Below, piece after piece: positions 7,160 through 15,445 of a DNA stretch of 36,101 nucleotides (the stretch's first letter is position 1; every line of letters begins with the position of its first letter). The notes under the pieces are model-generated. The model worked only from the letters and a program-made list of their open reading frames with translations. It did no database searches and was not told where the DNA came from. The position numbers were made by a program, and so were the translations under genes. Source of the stretch: CAZGAH01 sp964523295 (GTDB lineage: Bacteria > Desulfobacterota > Desulfovibrionia > Desulfovibrionales > Desulfovibrionaceae); NCBI GenBank assembly GCA_964523295.1, contig CAZGAH010000041.1, positions 1 through 36,101 on the forward strand, given 5' to 3'.

Positions 7160-7214
7160 TGTCAGGTGACAGCACTACCCCCCCTGAAGACACGCAGCAT
7201 TACCCCGCCCCCGC
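7160..7214 (+). mobile_element. Solitary IS21-like end (relic)
   Basis: The sequence begins TGTCAGGTGACAGCAC and contains a second unit beginning GACACGCAGCATTACCCC. It aligns base for base, with small gaps, to the element end at 36047 (TGTCAGGCGACACC, then GACACGCAGAATTGACCC). Ends starting TG and carrying repeated GACAC...TGACCC units are characteristic of IS21-family elements, where they bind the transposase. No istA or istB follows: core DNA resumes by about 7230. It is therefore a leftover end. Confidence 0.55.
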
Positions 7215-7436
7215 TAAAGAAGAGAAGCGAAAAGCGCACAATGTGGGCTGTATCCGGACCAGTTTTCGACGTCCTGTGATCGTCTGGCAGCGTCAGCCCG
7301 GGTCCGCCTCCCGATATCTCTTTCGTCGCGGAACAAACCAAAAGCCTTCTCGCCTGCAAGCAAGGAAATCAAACCATGATTCAGGCGTAAGCCGAGTTCG
7401 CCCGGCGGTGGTTGCGCACGCGCGGAGGGGCTCAAT

Positions 7437-7457
7437 GGGGCAGGGGGCAGGGGAGGG
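7437..7457 (+). other. G-quadruplex-type motif
   Basis: Four G-tracts of lengths 4, 5, 4 and 3 are separated by CA, CA and A. This is a textbook intramolecular G4 pattern with very short loops. It lies ten bases beyond the stop codon of the minus-strand glycosyltransferase gene, on the strand opposite its mRNA. The remaining DNA from 7215 to 7436 holds nothing I can name. Confidence 0.5.
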
Positions 7458-7467
7458 TGCGCCGGGG

Positions 7468-10400
7468 TCAATCCTCTTGCGCCGTGAGCGCGTACCGGCT
7501 GCCGTCTGCCAGGCTGAAGACGAGGCTGGGGGCGTTCTGGTCGGGGGCGCCTCGGCGCATCCGACCGCTGAAGGCTTTGACGTAGCGATAGGGGGCGTTG
7601 TGAAGCAGGTCGAAGCGCTCGGTCAGCTGGAGGTCGTCCACCCGGTCGTCGTCGGCGGCAACGTCGAGGATATCCACGTCGGCGGCAATCCAGCCTGCGA
7701 GGGGGATATCCTGCGCGGCCATGGTCTCAGGCGTACGCGACCGGGCTTCGATCCGGGCCGCGACGGCGGGGTAGTGTTGCCAGGGGAAACGCTGGCGAGG
7801 GGGAAAGGCAAATGCGTAGTGCTCGTCCGCGAGCGAGAGATTGGGGTTGAAAAAGGGATCCGCGCGCAGCGTCTCGCCCCAGCGCTCGCGGAGCAGGTTG
7901 ATTTCCTCCTGCAGCCGGGCCTGTTTGTGCGCGGTGTCGTCATCGCCGCGCGAGACTGACTCCAGGTGATAGAGCGCGGCGTGCGGCGTCCAGACGATGC
8001 GATAGCCTTTCTGGCGGACGCGGAGGCAGAAATCGACGTCGTTGAAGGCGACGCGCCAGGCCGGATCCAGCCCGCCGACCGCGTCCCAGACCTCTCGACG
8101 CATGACCATGCAGGCCGCGGTCACGGCAGAATACTCCTGCACGAGCGCAAGGGAGCACCCGTTGACTTCCGCCTGGCGCGGCAGCCCCTTCCAGGCGTGT
8201 CCTGCGCCGATGCCCATGCCCAGGACAACGCCCGCGTGCTGGATGCTTTCGTCCGGATAGCAGAGCATGGCGCCGACCAGCCCGACTTCTGGACGAAGCG
8301 CGTGACGGAGCATTTCCCGGAGCCAGCCGGCATCGACGGGCACAAGATCATCGTTCAGCAGTCCGATGACCTCGCCGTGGGCCTGGGCCACGCCGCGGTT
8401 GCAGATATCGGAGAAATTGAACGGCCGGCGATCATGCAGCACGCGCACGCGCGGGTCCCGGGCAAACCGGCGCAAATGCCGGGTTGCGCCAGGCGTAGCG
8501 ATATTATTGGCGACCAGAAGATATTCAAAATTCGGATAGTCGGTCTTTTCCAGCACCTCGCGACACCAGGCCAGATGCTCGGGCCGGCACTGCGACGGCA
8601 CGACCAGGCTGATCAAGGGCAGGGACGAAGGCAGCGGATAGCGCACGCGCGTCAGACGAGGATTGCTGTCCGGCACGGCCTGAACGCCGGGTCGCGTGCG
8701 CTCGAAATGCTCCTGCAAGGCCGCCCGGCCGGCCTCCGCCAGATGCAGCCCGGCCTCGACGTCGGAGGCAACGGAAACCCGACGATGCGTAAGCACGAAG
8801 GGCAGGTGGCGCGCTCGCGGCGCTGGCTCCGTCTCCAGGAGCCGCAACACGAGATCGCGAATCCGCGCCGGGGCGAAACGGTCCCGGAAACCGCCGGCCA
8901 GGCGCACGCGCTCCGCACGCAAGGCCACGGCGGGCAAGCAGTCGCGGGAGTAGAACCAGTCCGGATTCCAGGCGGGTTTGAACCAGGGATTGCGCCGGCG
9001 ACCGGCGGCGTCGCACTCGTCTTCGTCGCCGTAAAGCAACTCGGCTTCGGGCTCATTCTCAAGCGCCCGGGCCAGAAGATACAGCGCATGTTCCGCGAGC
9101 AGTGTGCCGTGTTGCAAAGGCAGCACCCATTCCCCGCTGGCGGCGTCGAAGGCGGCCTGCAACAGACACGTGCCGGAGGCAATGGTCACGATACGGATCC
9201 TGTCGTCGGCATTGGCCAACCGCAACAGCCAGTCCGGCGGTTGGCCAACAACGGCGACGCACAGTTCCCAGGCCGGATAAAGCTGTGTACGCGTGGCGGA
9301 GATCATGTCCTGCCGCACCGGCCCGCCGTCCGCGTCCGCCACGTCTGCCGCGTCGATAAGAATCGAAAAGCGCGGCAAACGAACAAAGGTGTCGATGTGT
9401 CGGCGTATGGCGGCGCGGTCGCAGGCTGAAAGCGACGCGTAACGCGCAACCCAGCGGTCGTAGTCGGCGGCGTCGAGCCCGGTCCACGGGCAAACCGGCT
9501 GATCGAAAAAGCCCAGCCGAAAAGGCGGTCGCCGACGCAAGGCACGCAGGGGTTCCACGAGCATGCGCCCCAACCGCCAGGTAGAACTGGCAACCAGCTG
9601 CGCAAGCGATCGGTTGGCCTGTTCCACGGTCCGCGCCTGCAGACGGGCGTTGTCCGCGTAGCCGAGCAGTTCGCGCCGGGCCTGGCCGAGCTCCCGCAGG
9701 AGCGTGTCGGTCTCGTTGCGCTGCAGTCGCATCTCCCGAACCTGGCGCAACAGCTCGACGGAGGCGGCGGAAACCGTCGGCGGCGCCCCGGCAGCAGACT
9801 GCGTACGCAAGCGTTGCCACAGCTCCGCCTGCTCGTTGGCAATCAGTCCGGGCGGCAACGAAAACGCCGCGGCAGCGCCCCTCAATAGCGTATGACATTC
9901 GAGAATGGCCGCCTCCGAAGGCGGATCCGCGACTGTGACCGCTGGTGTCGCGCTGGAAGCAGGTAGGGAGGATGCGGCGGCGGATGCGATGACGGACGCG
10001 GCGGCCGAAAACGCCGTTTCCCAGGTAGCCGGCGCGTCCGCTGGAGACAGACGCAGACACTGCGAGGGAAACCGGCGCATAGCATCGAGCACGGCCGCGG
10101 CGTGCGCCTCCCAGAGCGCCAAGGCCACAGCCGGAGCGAGGCCCTGCTCCTGGACCAGTGTCGACGCGCTGTCCAGGGGATCATCGACCACGGCAAGAGT
10201 GAAAAGCCCGACTTCGGCGGGCTCCAGACTGTCCAGGGCAAAGGCCAGGCCGGGAGCGACCAGGGCGACGCCCGGCGGCGATTCGAGCAGACGCTGCCAG
10301 GCCTCGCGGCGCGCTGGTCCGGACCGAGACGCCAGTCCGGACCAGCGTAGCGGCCCGGACGCAGGCGGCAAGACAGGCAACGCGCGCAACACAGCCGGTA

Positions 10401-10527
10401 GTTCCGGGGCTCCGGGATACAAGCCCGAACACGCCGTTTCGGCAGCCAGCCGCCAGCCGGCCCGCTCGAGCCAGGCGGCGACGATGCGTAACGTCGGGCC
10501 GGGAAGCGCACACACAAGAAGATGCAT
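7468..10527 (-). CDS. Large tandem family-2 glycosyltransferase, first domain degenerate
   Basis: The 1019-residue protein has an N-terminal region of unknown type (1-240), a heptad-rich coil (about 255-310, VREMRLQRNETDTLLREL), a GT-A-like domain (about 365-590) and a GT2 domain (about 640-940). The second domain has NDD at 725-727, VQEYSAVTAACMVMRR and AFNDVDFCLRVRQKGYRIVW, typical of O-antigen or rhamnan chain transferases. The first retains the family's flanking text (YGDEDE, FKPAWNPDWF) but has QHGT at 472-475 where relatives have the metal-binding DHDD, so it is probably non-catalytic. It likely builds surface polysaccharide at the inner membrane face. The ATG at 10527 lacks a Shine-Dalgarno; a TTG at 10668 has GGGGAGG five bases before it, but the extra residues look non-coding. 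Confidence 0.88.
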   Translation of the reverse strand: MHLLVCALPGPTLRIVAAWLERAGWRLAAETACSGLYPGAPELPAVLRALPVLPPASGPLRWSGLASRSGPARREAWQRLLESPPGVALVAPGLAFALDSLEPAEVGLFTLAVVDDPLDSASTLVQEQGLAPAVALALWEAHAAAVLDAMRRFPSQCLRLSPADAPATWETAFSAAASVIASAAASSLPASSATPAVTVADPPSEAAILECHTLLRGAAAAFSLPPGLIANEQAELWQRLRTQSAAGAPPTVSAASVELLRQVREMRLQRNETDTLLRELGQARRELLGYADNARLQARTVEQANRSLAQLVASSTWRLGRMLVEPLRALRRRPPFRLGFFDQPVCPWTGLDAADYDRWVARYASLSACDRAAIRRHIDTFVRLPRFSILIDAADVADADGGPVRQDMISATRTQLYPAWELCVAVVGQPPDWLLRLANADDRIRIVTIASGTCLLQAAFDAASGEWVLPLQHGTLLAEHALYLLARALENEPEAELLYGDEDECDAAGRRRNPWFKPAWNPDWFYSRDCLPAVALRAERVRLAGGFRDRFAPARIRDLVLRLLETEPAPRARHLPFVLTHRRVSVASDVEAGLHLAEAGRAALQEHFERTRPGVQAVPDSNPRLTRVRYPLPSSLPLISLVVPSQCRPEHLAWCREVLEKTDYPNFEYLLVANNIATPGATRHLRRFARDPRVRVLHDRRPFNFSDICNRGVAQAHGEVIGLLNDDLVPVDAGWLREMLRHALRPEVGLVGAMLCYPDESIQHAGVVLGMGIGAGHAWKGLPRQAEVNGCSLALVQEYSAVTAACMVMRREVWDAVGGLDPAWRVAFNDVDFCLRVRQKGYRIVWTPHAALYHLESVSRGDDDTAHKQARLQEEINLLRERWGETLRADPFFNPNLSLADEHYAFAFPPRQRFPWQHYPAVAARIEARSRTPETMAAQDIPLAGWIAADVDILDVAADDDRVDDLQLTERFDLLHNAPYRYVKAFSGRMRRGAPDQNAPSLVFSLADGSRYALTAQED

Positions 10528-10835
10528 AGCAGTCAGGGGGTTGCGGTGACGGAGAAGACGCCTCGCTTTCGTCGCTGATAACGCCGTCCGACTCGAAATG
10601 TAAAGCACGCGCAGCCCTGAAACCTCATCTCGCTTGCAGTGTGTCTTTTTCGGCATATACACCCACAACGTTTCCTCCCCTTGCATTAATCCGGATCATA
10701 TTTACCGCCTTGGTGTCAGACATGCACGGCAACATTGCCGTGTTCGTGCCTTGCGATGGGCATCACGTGGCACACCGCGCGAATAGCTGAACAAATCAGG
10801 CCGCAGCATCGGCCCTCCGAGCAACGATTCCGCTC

Positions 10836-10864
10836 TTGCCAAGTGGCCGCAAAGGCATTATATG
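10836..10864 (+). promoter_or_regulatory. Putative sigma-70 promoter of the BI-1 family gene
   Basis: TTGCCA (10836-10841) and TATATG (10859-10864) are separated by 17 bases, about 40 bases before the gene's GGAGG and ATG. The rest of the divergent spacer 10528-10835 holds no other feature I can support. Confidence 0.45.
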
Positions 10865-10907
10865 GACAAAAACGTATCCGGAACCATTCTCAACCTGGAG
10901 GTTTTCC

Positions 10908-11615
10908 ATGGCCCAGTATTCAACCGCAACCACGGCAAGAACCCGCGCCGAGGTGCTCAATGTTTTCATGCGCGGGGTTTATCAGTGGATGGGGGGCGGG
11001 TTGCTGGTCACGGCCATCATGGCCTACCTGGTGGCGAGCAGCCAGCCGTTGCTGCAATTCATTTACGGCAACATGCTCGTATTCTGGGGGCTGATCATCG
11101 GCGAGCTGGTCCTCGTGTTTGTCCTCAGCGGCGCGATCCAGCGCCTTTCTGCCGGCGCGGCCAGCGGCTTGTTCCTGCTGTACAGCGCGCTGAACGGCGC
11201 CACGCTCTCGTTCATCTTTCTTGCCTATACGCAGGCCTCAATCGTCCGGACCTTCGTGGTCTGTGCGGCCATGTTCGGCGCCATGAGCCTGTACGGGCTG
11301 ACCACCAAACGCGACCTGACCTCCTTCGGCAGCTTTCTGTTCATGGGGCTGATTGGCATTCTCATCGCCTCGGTGGTGAATATCTTCATGAAAAGCAGTG
11401 TCATGGATTTCGTCATCAGCGGCATCGGCGTACTCGTGTTCACCGGCCTGACGGCCTACGACACGCAGAAGCTCTCCCTGATGGGTGAAAGCCTGCCCGC
11501 AGACGATGCCACGGCCGTACGCAGGGGGACGATCCTGGGCGCCTTGTCGCTCTACCTCGACTTCATCAACCTCTTTCTCATGCTGCTCCGGCTGTTCGGC
11601 TCGAGCAGAGATTGA
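10908..11615 (+). CDS. Bax inhibitor-1 (BI-1/YccA) family membrane protein
   Basis: The 235-residue protein has about seven hydrophobic spans (for example LLVTAIMAYLVAS, FWGLIIGELVLVFVLSGAI, FGSFLFMGLIGILIASVVNI). It shows family motifs: Arg-rich entry RAEVLNVFMRGVYQWMGGGL, LNGATLSFIFLAYT, and the end ...LTAYDTQKL...LGALSLYLDFINLFLMLLRLFG. BI-1 family members are inner-membrane proteins linked to calcium leak and, for YccA, to modulation of FtsH proteolysis. The ATG at 10908 follows GGAGG by six bases, so upstream in-frame starts are unlikely. It stands alone between the glycosyltransferase promoter region and lpxK. Confidence 0.93.
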   Translation: MAQYSTATTARTRAEVLNVFMRGVYQWMGGGLLVTAIMAYLVASSQPLLQFIYGNMLVFWGLIIGELVLVFVLSGAIQRLSAGAASGLFLLYSALNGATLSFIFLAYTQASIVRTFVVCAAMFGAMSLYGLTTKRDLTSFGSFLFMGLIGILIASVVNIFMKSSVMDFVISGIGVLVFTGLTAYDTQKLSLMGESLPADDATAVRRGTILGALSLYLDFINLFLMLLRLFGSSRD

Positions 11616-11766
11616 CGGACCGATACGGCGCCTGACGTACTGAAAGGCCTTTTCCGGCCCGTTCCGGCCCTGTTCATCTTGTCCGGCCGGGCCTCACCCC
11701 TGACCGGCGGTCACACGCGGCTGCCGACCAAAGCGACGTACCGCATTCGACGCAACGCATACCACT

Positions 11767-11802
11767 CCTCGACTGACGCGCCCGCCGGCGCGTCAGTCGA
11801 GG
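11767..11802 (+). terminator. Perfect 16-bp hairpin between the BI-1 gene and lpxK
   Basis: CCTCGACTGACGCGCC is followed by a CGCC loop and its exact reverse complement. No T-tract follows, so a normal intrinsic terminator is not proven. It could be an mRNA-stabilising stem, a rho-assisted stop or a regulatory element in the lpxK leader, 38 bases before the lpxK start. Confidence 0.45.
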
Positions 11803-11840
11803 CATCCGCACCGACCCCGCCCACGGGCGAAGACCTGCCG

Positions 11841-12968
11841 ATGTCTCGTGAATGTCCCCCTGCTCTAAGGCTGATCGCCTGGCAGCAGCGCCTCGGTCCG
11901 TTGCTGCGGCCCTGCGGAAGGGTCTACTCCCTGGCCATGGCCGTCCGCCGGGCGCTTTTCAGGTCCGGCGTCCGGGCGACATACCGACCGCCCTGCCCGT
12001 CCATTTCCGTCGGCAACATCGCCTGGGGAGGCTCCGGAAAAACGCCGCTGGTGTCCTGGCTGCTGCGTTGGGCCAGGGAAAAACATCTGCACACGGTGGT
12101 GCTCACGCGCGGGTACGGCGCGCGTCCGCCTCACCTGCCCTACGTCGTGGGGCCGGAAAGCCCCTGGCGCGAGGCCGGCGACGAGCCGCTGCTCCTGGCC
12201 CGGGCCGCGCCCGAGGCGCGCGTGCTCGTCGATGCGCAGCGATGCCGCGCCGCGGCCTGGGCCGCAGCCCGACAGACGCCGGATTTGTTCGTGCTCGACG
12301 ACGGGATGCAGCACCTGGCCGCAGGCCGGGACATGGATCTCGTGCTGCTGCGACCGGACGACCTTACCAGCCAATGGGGACGGGTCATTCCAGCAGGGTC
12401 CTGGCGCGAGGGACCGGGCGCGTTGTCCGCGGCCTCGGCCTTTCTGCTCAAAGCCGACGCGGCGGAGCTGGACGGGCTCGACGCCGCCGTGCGCGCCCGG
12501 CTCGCGACATTTGGACGCCCGGTATTCGGCTTTACCCTGTCCGTTGTCGGGCTTCGGCCGACGCGCTCGGGCGGCGGAGTAGAGGGTGCGCCGGCGTCCG
12601 AGATGGAGTCCCGGCTCCGCGGGGGCCGGCCCTATGTGCTGGTCAGCGGCGTAGCCTCTCCCGGTCAGGTGGAACGCGGTGCCGCGGATTTCTTTGGGCA
12701 GCGGCCGGCAGCCCACCTTGCCTATCCGGACCACCATGCGTATACGGATACAGACTGGCGTGACATCGAGACGGTTTGCCGGGACAACGACGATGCGGCC
12801 ATTCTCTGCACCGCCAAGGACGCGGTGAAGCTCGAGGCATTTGCCGGGCGACAACGATATTATCTGGAAACAGCCGTTCGTTTTGGCCGTTTCTGGTTCA
12901 CAAGCGCGCCGTTTCCATTATGGTGGGAGCAGGCCTGGGCAGAGCTCATGCCACGGCACGGACAATAA
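11841..12968 (+). CDS. lpxK: Tetraacyldisaccharide 4'-kinase LpxK
   Basis: The 375-residue enzyme phosphorylates the 4' position of the tetraacyldisaccharide-1-phosphate intermediate to make lipid IVA, at the inner face of the cytoplasmic membrane. The P-loop region SVGNIAWGGSGKTPL (56-70), LTRGYG, DEPLLLAR, the DDGMQH motif and the late YPDHHAY and CTAKDAVKL motifs are all LpxK hallmarks. An N-terminal amphipathic helix (LAMAVRRALFRSG) would hold it at the membrane. The ATG at 11841 gives the usual N-terminus; upstream residues are non-coding. Unlike many genomes there is no adjacent msbA. rnr follows after 14 bases. Confidence 0.93.
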   Translation: MSRECPPALRLIAWQQRLGPLLRPCGRVYSLAMAVRRALFRSGVRATYRPPCPSISVGNIAWGGSGKTPLVSWLLRWAREKHLHTVVLTRGYGARPPHLPYVVGPESPWREAGDEPLLLARAAPEARVLVDAQRCRAAAWAAARQTPDLFVLDDGMQHLAAGRDMDLVLLRPDDLTSQWGRVIPAGSWREGPGALSAASAFLLKADAAELDGLDAAVRARLATFGRPVFGFTLSVVGLRPTRSGGGVEGAPASEMESRLRGGRPYVLVSGVASPGQVERGAADFFGQRPAAHLAYPDHHAYTDTDWRDIETVCRDNDDAAILCTAKDAVKLEAFAGRQRYYLETAVRFGRFWFTSAPFPLWWEQAWAELMPRHGQ

Positions 12969-12982
12969 GGAGAAGATGTACA

Positions 12983-15418
12983 GTGGGAAACAAGAAACGT
13001 AGCGCCGGATTCGAAGCCGACGTGTTGCAGGTATTTCACGAGGCGCAGCGACCGCTGACGCGCAACGAGTTGCTCCAGGCGCTGGGTCTGCGCAAGCATG
13101 AGCGTGGCAGGCTGTTCGACATGATCGGCAATCTGCTGTCGGCCGGGACCATCATTCAGCTCGGCCGCGATGGCTTCGGACTGGTCGAGGACATGAAGCT
13201 GCTGACCGGAAAACTGGAGGTGCAGCGCTCGGGTGTGGGCTTCGTGCTCTGCGACGACCGGCGGCGCAAGGACATTTTCATCAGCCCGGCGAACATGGGC
13301 GAGGCCTGGAACGGAGACCGCGTTGCCGTTGCCGTCCTGCCCGAGCGGCGGGGCAGCCGGATCGAGGGGCGGATTGCCCGGGTCATCGAGCGGCGGCTGC
13401 AACGGATGCCGGTTCGGGTGTCCCGTCTGATGGGCCGCTATTGTCTGTGCCAGCCCATGGACCCCAAGCTGTCGTTCAGCGTCATGACCGATATGAAACC
13501 CTTGCCCGGCTCAACCGGCCCCGACGGGCCGAAGCCGGGGGACGTGCTGCTGGTTGTGCCCGGCGAGCGGCTGGAGAGCGCGCTCTGGAGCGCCCTGGCG
13601 GAGACCCGGCTGGGCGCCGAGGACGATGTCTCCGTGCAGGAGGCTGCGGTCAAGAGCAGCAAAGGCATCCCCGGTGCTTTCCCGGCCGATGCGCTGGACG
13701 AGGCCACGGCCTTGCCGGAGCAGCCGCGGGAAGAAGATTTTATCGGTCGCCAGGATTTGCGCTCTCTGGGTTTTGTCACCATAGACGGCGCACGGGCCAG
13801 GGATTTCGACGACGCGATACATGTGGAAGAGCTGGACGGCGGGTACAGGCTGCGGGTCGCCATCGCCGACGTGGCCCATTACGTGCAGCCCGACAGTGCC
13901 CTGGACCGCGAGGCCCGCGTCCGCGGCAATTCCTATTATTTTCCTCAGTCCGTCGAACCCATGTTTCCGGAACAGCTGTCCAACGGCCTGTGCAGTCTGA
14001 ATCCCGACACGCCGCGGCTGGCCATGGTCGCGGAGCTGGTCTTTTCGTCCTCCGGGGAGACGAGACCGGAGAGGACGACATTCTGCGAGGCCGTGATCCG
14101 CAGCCAGGCCAGGCTGACCTACTCGCAGGTCAAGCGCGCGCTGCTGGACGGCGATGCAGCCGAGCGCGAGGCCATCGCCCCGGTTCTGCCCATGCTGGAG
14201 CGGGCCGAGACCCTGGCCCGGCGGCTTCATGCCCGACGTCTGGAGCGCGGCACGCTGGACTTCGATCTGCCCGAGCCTGAGCTGCTCTTCAATCTTCATG
14301 GGGAGACTGTGGACATCCGCCCCAAGGTCCGGCACTTCGGCCACCAGCTCATCGAGGAATTCATGATCGCGGCTAACGAGGCTGTTGCCGAGGAATTGAC
14401 ACGGCGCGATCTCCCCTGCCTGTACCGCGTTCACCCTGCCCCGGACCCCGACAAGCTCGCGAGCCTGTTTCGGCTGCTTGGTCAGACCGCCCTGGGCCCG
14501 GCGTTGCAGCAGGCCTGCGCGCAGGCGCCCGAGGCCGCGGACGCCGGCGTCCGCCTGCAGCGCCTGCTCGCCGCGGCCGAGGACACGGACCAGGAGTATC
14601 TGGTCAGCCGCCTGGCCCTGCGCTCGATGATGCAGGCGCAATACTCACCGGACAATGAGGGGCATTTCGGCCTGGCCTCTCCCTGCTATTGCCATTTCAC
14701 CTCGCCCATCCGACGTTATGCCGATCTCGTAGTCCACCGTGTGCTCAAGCTGGCCATGCGCGGCCAGCCTGTCGAGAGCAAAGCCCTGCATCCGGGACAA
14801 CTCAAGAAGCTTGGCGAGAGTCTGGCCGCCTGCGAGCGTCTGGGCATGGATGCCGAGCGGGAGATGCTGAAACGGGTCACGGCCTTGTTTCTGCGCGACC
14901 GCGTGGGCGAGACCTTCACCGGCGTCGTCAGCGGCGTGTCGGACTTCGGTTTCTGGGTGGAACTCAGGGAGGTCATGGCCGAGGGACTGATCCGGTTGTC
15001 TACGCTACACGACGACTACTATACGTTGATTCCGGAACGTCACGAGCTGCGCGGCAGCCGCACTGGCCGGCGCATCCAACTCGGCCAGACGCTGGCGGTC
15101 CGGCTGATGGAGGTGAACATGACCCGATTGGAGGTCAACCTCGAGGTCGTGGCGGACCGGCAGAATGATCAGCCCCGCAAGGGACAGGCGAAACGAACGA
15201 AAGGCGGGGCCTCGAACCAGTCGGGCCGTTCTCGCTCAGGGAAAAATGCACAGCAATCCAAGGTTCCTCCTCCGCCGAACCCAGGCAACCGGCCGAAAAA
15301 AATCTTTTTGGATGACCCTGTCGAGCCTCCCCGCGACGACGCACAGACGCCGGAGAAGCAGTCGCCTGAGAAACGCCGGGGCAAGGGACGCTCAGGTCGC
15401 CGACGGGAAAAATCATAG
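12983..15418 (+). CDS. rnr: Ribonuclease R
   Basis: The 811-residue 3'-to-5' exoribonuclease degrades structured RNA. Domains in order are: an N-terminal winged-helix region (RPLTRNELLQALGLRKHERG), cold-shock OB folds, the RNB catalytic domain beginning with DGARARDFDDAI (268-279) that supplies the metal-binding Asp residues, YCHFTSPIRRYADLVVHR, and an S1 domain from about 642 (GETFTGVVSGVSDFGFWVEL). A Lys/Arg-rich, disordered tail follows, as usual for RNase R. The start is a GTG (12983) ten bases after AAGGAG; an ATG seven bases earlier is out of frame. It is probably co-transcribed with lpxK and the next gene. Confidence 0.94.
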   Translation: MGNKKRSAGFEADVLQVFHEAQRPLTRNELLQALGLRKHERGRLFDMIGNLLSAGTIIQLGRDGFGLVEDMKLLTGKLEVQRSGVGFVLCDDRRRKDIFISPANMGEAWNGDRVAVAVLPERRGSRIEGRIARVIERRLQRMPVRVSRLMGRYCLCQPMDPKLSFSVMTDMKPLPGSTGPDGPKPGDVLLVVPGERLESALWSALAETRLGAEDDVSVQEAAVKSSKGIPGAFPADALDEATALPEQPREEDFIGRQDLRSLGFVTIDGARARDFDDAIHVEELDGGYRLRVAIADVAHYVQPDSALDREARVRGNSYYFPQSVEPMFPEQLSNGLCSLNPDTPRLAMVAELVFSSSGETRPERTTFCEAVIRSQARLTYSQVKRALLDGDAAEREAIAPVLPMLERAETLARRLHARRLERGTLDFDLPEPELLFNLHGETVDIRPKVRHFGHQLIEEFMIAANEAVAEELTRRDLPCLYRVHPAPDPDKLASLFRLLGQTALGPALQQACAQAPEAADAGVRLQRLLAAAEDTDQEYLVSRLALRSMMQAQYSPDNEGHFGLASPCYCHFTSPIRRYADLVVHRVLKLAMRGQPVESKALHPGQLKKLGESLAACERLGMDAEREMLKRVTALFLRDRVGETFTGVVSGVSDFGFWVELREVMAEGLIRLSTLHDDYYTLIPERHELRGSRTGRRIQLGQTLAVRLMEVNMTRLEVNLEVVADRQNDQPRKGQAKRTKGGASNQSGRSRSGKNAQQSKVPPPPNPGNRPKKIFLDDPVEPPRDDAQTPEKQSPEKRRGKGRSGRRREKS

Positions 15419-15445
15419 CTGAGCCTGAGACAAGGGAGCAGCGCC

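Noticed and set aside
5272..7214. Integrative island inserted at tRNA-Arg
   Set aside because: The tRNA is intact and accessory genes follow, but no integrase gene and no second copy of the tRNA 3' end were seen, so a classical island is not supported.
7966..9429. Long plus-strand open frame of 487 codons
   Set aside because: It lies wholly antisense to the glycosyltransferase gene, shows no recognisable motifs and arises from high GC content. The minus-strand protein has clear family motifs.
13511..14641. Minus-strand open frame of 376 codons inside rnr
   Set aside because: Antisense shadow of the RNase R catalytic domain; no motif and no ribosome binding site.
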